Source of the DNA: an uncultured Collinsella sp.
GTDB taxonomy: Bacteria; Actinomycetota; Coriobacteriia; Coriobacteriales; Coriobacteriaceae
Assembly: GCA_900542315.1 (NCBI GenBank)
Contig: UQMV01000022.1
Coordinates: 1-32,761, forward strand
Direction of reading: 5' to 3'
Length of the DNA stretch: 32,761 nucleotides
The notes beneath the pieces were generated by a model. The model was not told where the DNA came from, searched no databases, and was given only the letters and a program-made list of their open reading frames with translations. Below are positions 32,735-32,761 of the stretch, piece after piece. The position numbers and the translations under genes were made by a program. Numbering within the stretch: position 1 is the stretch's first letter; each line of letters opens with the position of its first letter.

Positions 32735-32761
32735 GCGCAGAGATGTGGTGTAAGAGGCGGG

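Overview
The window is high-GC bacterial DNA with short intergenic gaps, clear Shine-Dalgarno sites and an anaerobic, fermentative gene set (pyruvate formate-lyase and its activase, a sucrose-type PTS, two GH32 enzymes, agmatine deiminase). Protein character and the many short intergenic repeats suggest a gut Coriobacteriia member, most likely Collinsella. That is inference; there is no rRNA or marker gene to settle it. I see no tRNA, rRNA, CRISPR array or intact insertion sequence.

Layout. 1-6.1 kb: a LuxR-type regulator divergent from agmatine deiminase, the decayed remains of a protein-kinase-like gene, a GNAT acetyltransferase and a type I DAHP synthase, separated by several families of intergenic repeats (a ~50-bp hairpin repeat in three places, a ~238-bp MITE-like element, a chain of palindromes). 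6.1-10.8 kb: a minus-strand operon, marR followed by two overlapping ABC exporter half-transporters forming a heterodimer with one degenerate ATPase site. 11-13 kb: a short-chain dehydrogenase and a 2-keto-3-deoxygluconate-type permease. 13.4-15.8 kb: pyruvate formate-lyase split into two genes, a 683-residue core with the active-site cysteine pair and an 83-residue protein with the glycyl-radical motif. 16-21.7 kb: a sucrose/fructoside locus (LacI regulator, atypical GH32 protein, PTS EIIBC, sucrose-6-phosphate hydrolase) with repeated LacI-type operators. 22-25.3 kb: a DegV protein, PFL-activating enzyme, MTA/SAH nucleosidase and the GTPase EngB. 25.3-26.7 kb: a two-gene toxin-antitoxin-like module (DUF3990 protein plus XRE protein) behind a nested palindromic operator/promoter; it reads as less GC-rich than its neighbours. 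27-32.3 kb: threonine/lysine biosynthesis (thrB, thrC, aspartate kinase, asd); homoserine dehydrogenase is absent here.

Two features stand out. First, the native PFL lacks its own radical domain, so it should be an obligate two-polypeptide enzyme; the activase that would install the radical lies 7 kb away. Second, three long intergenic palindromes (15.8, 26.9 and 32.4 kb) share one architecture: an outer stem of 27-29 bp unique to each copy, an asymmetric internal loop with conserved motifs (CGTCCTCGnnCATG on one side, CTGCGGAnTG on the other), and an inner stem. A fourth, related palindrome sits at 27.9 kb. Conserved unpaired motifs inside non-conserved but self-complementary arms suggest selection on a structure or a specific mechanism that makes palindromes.
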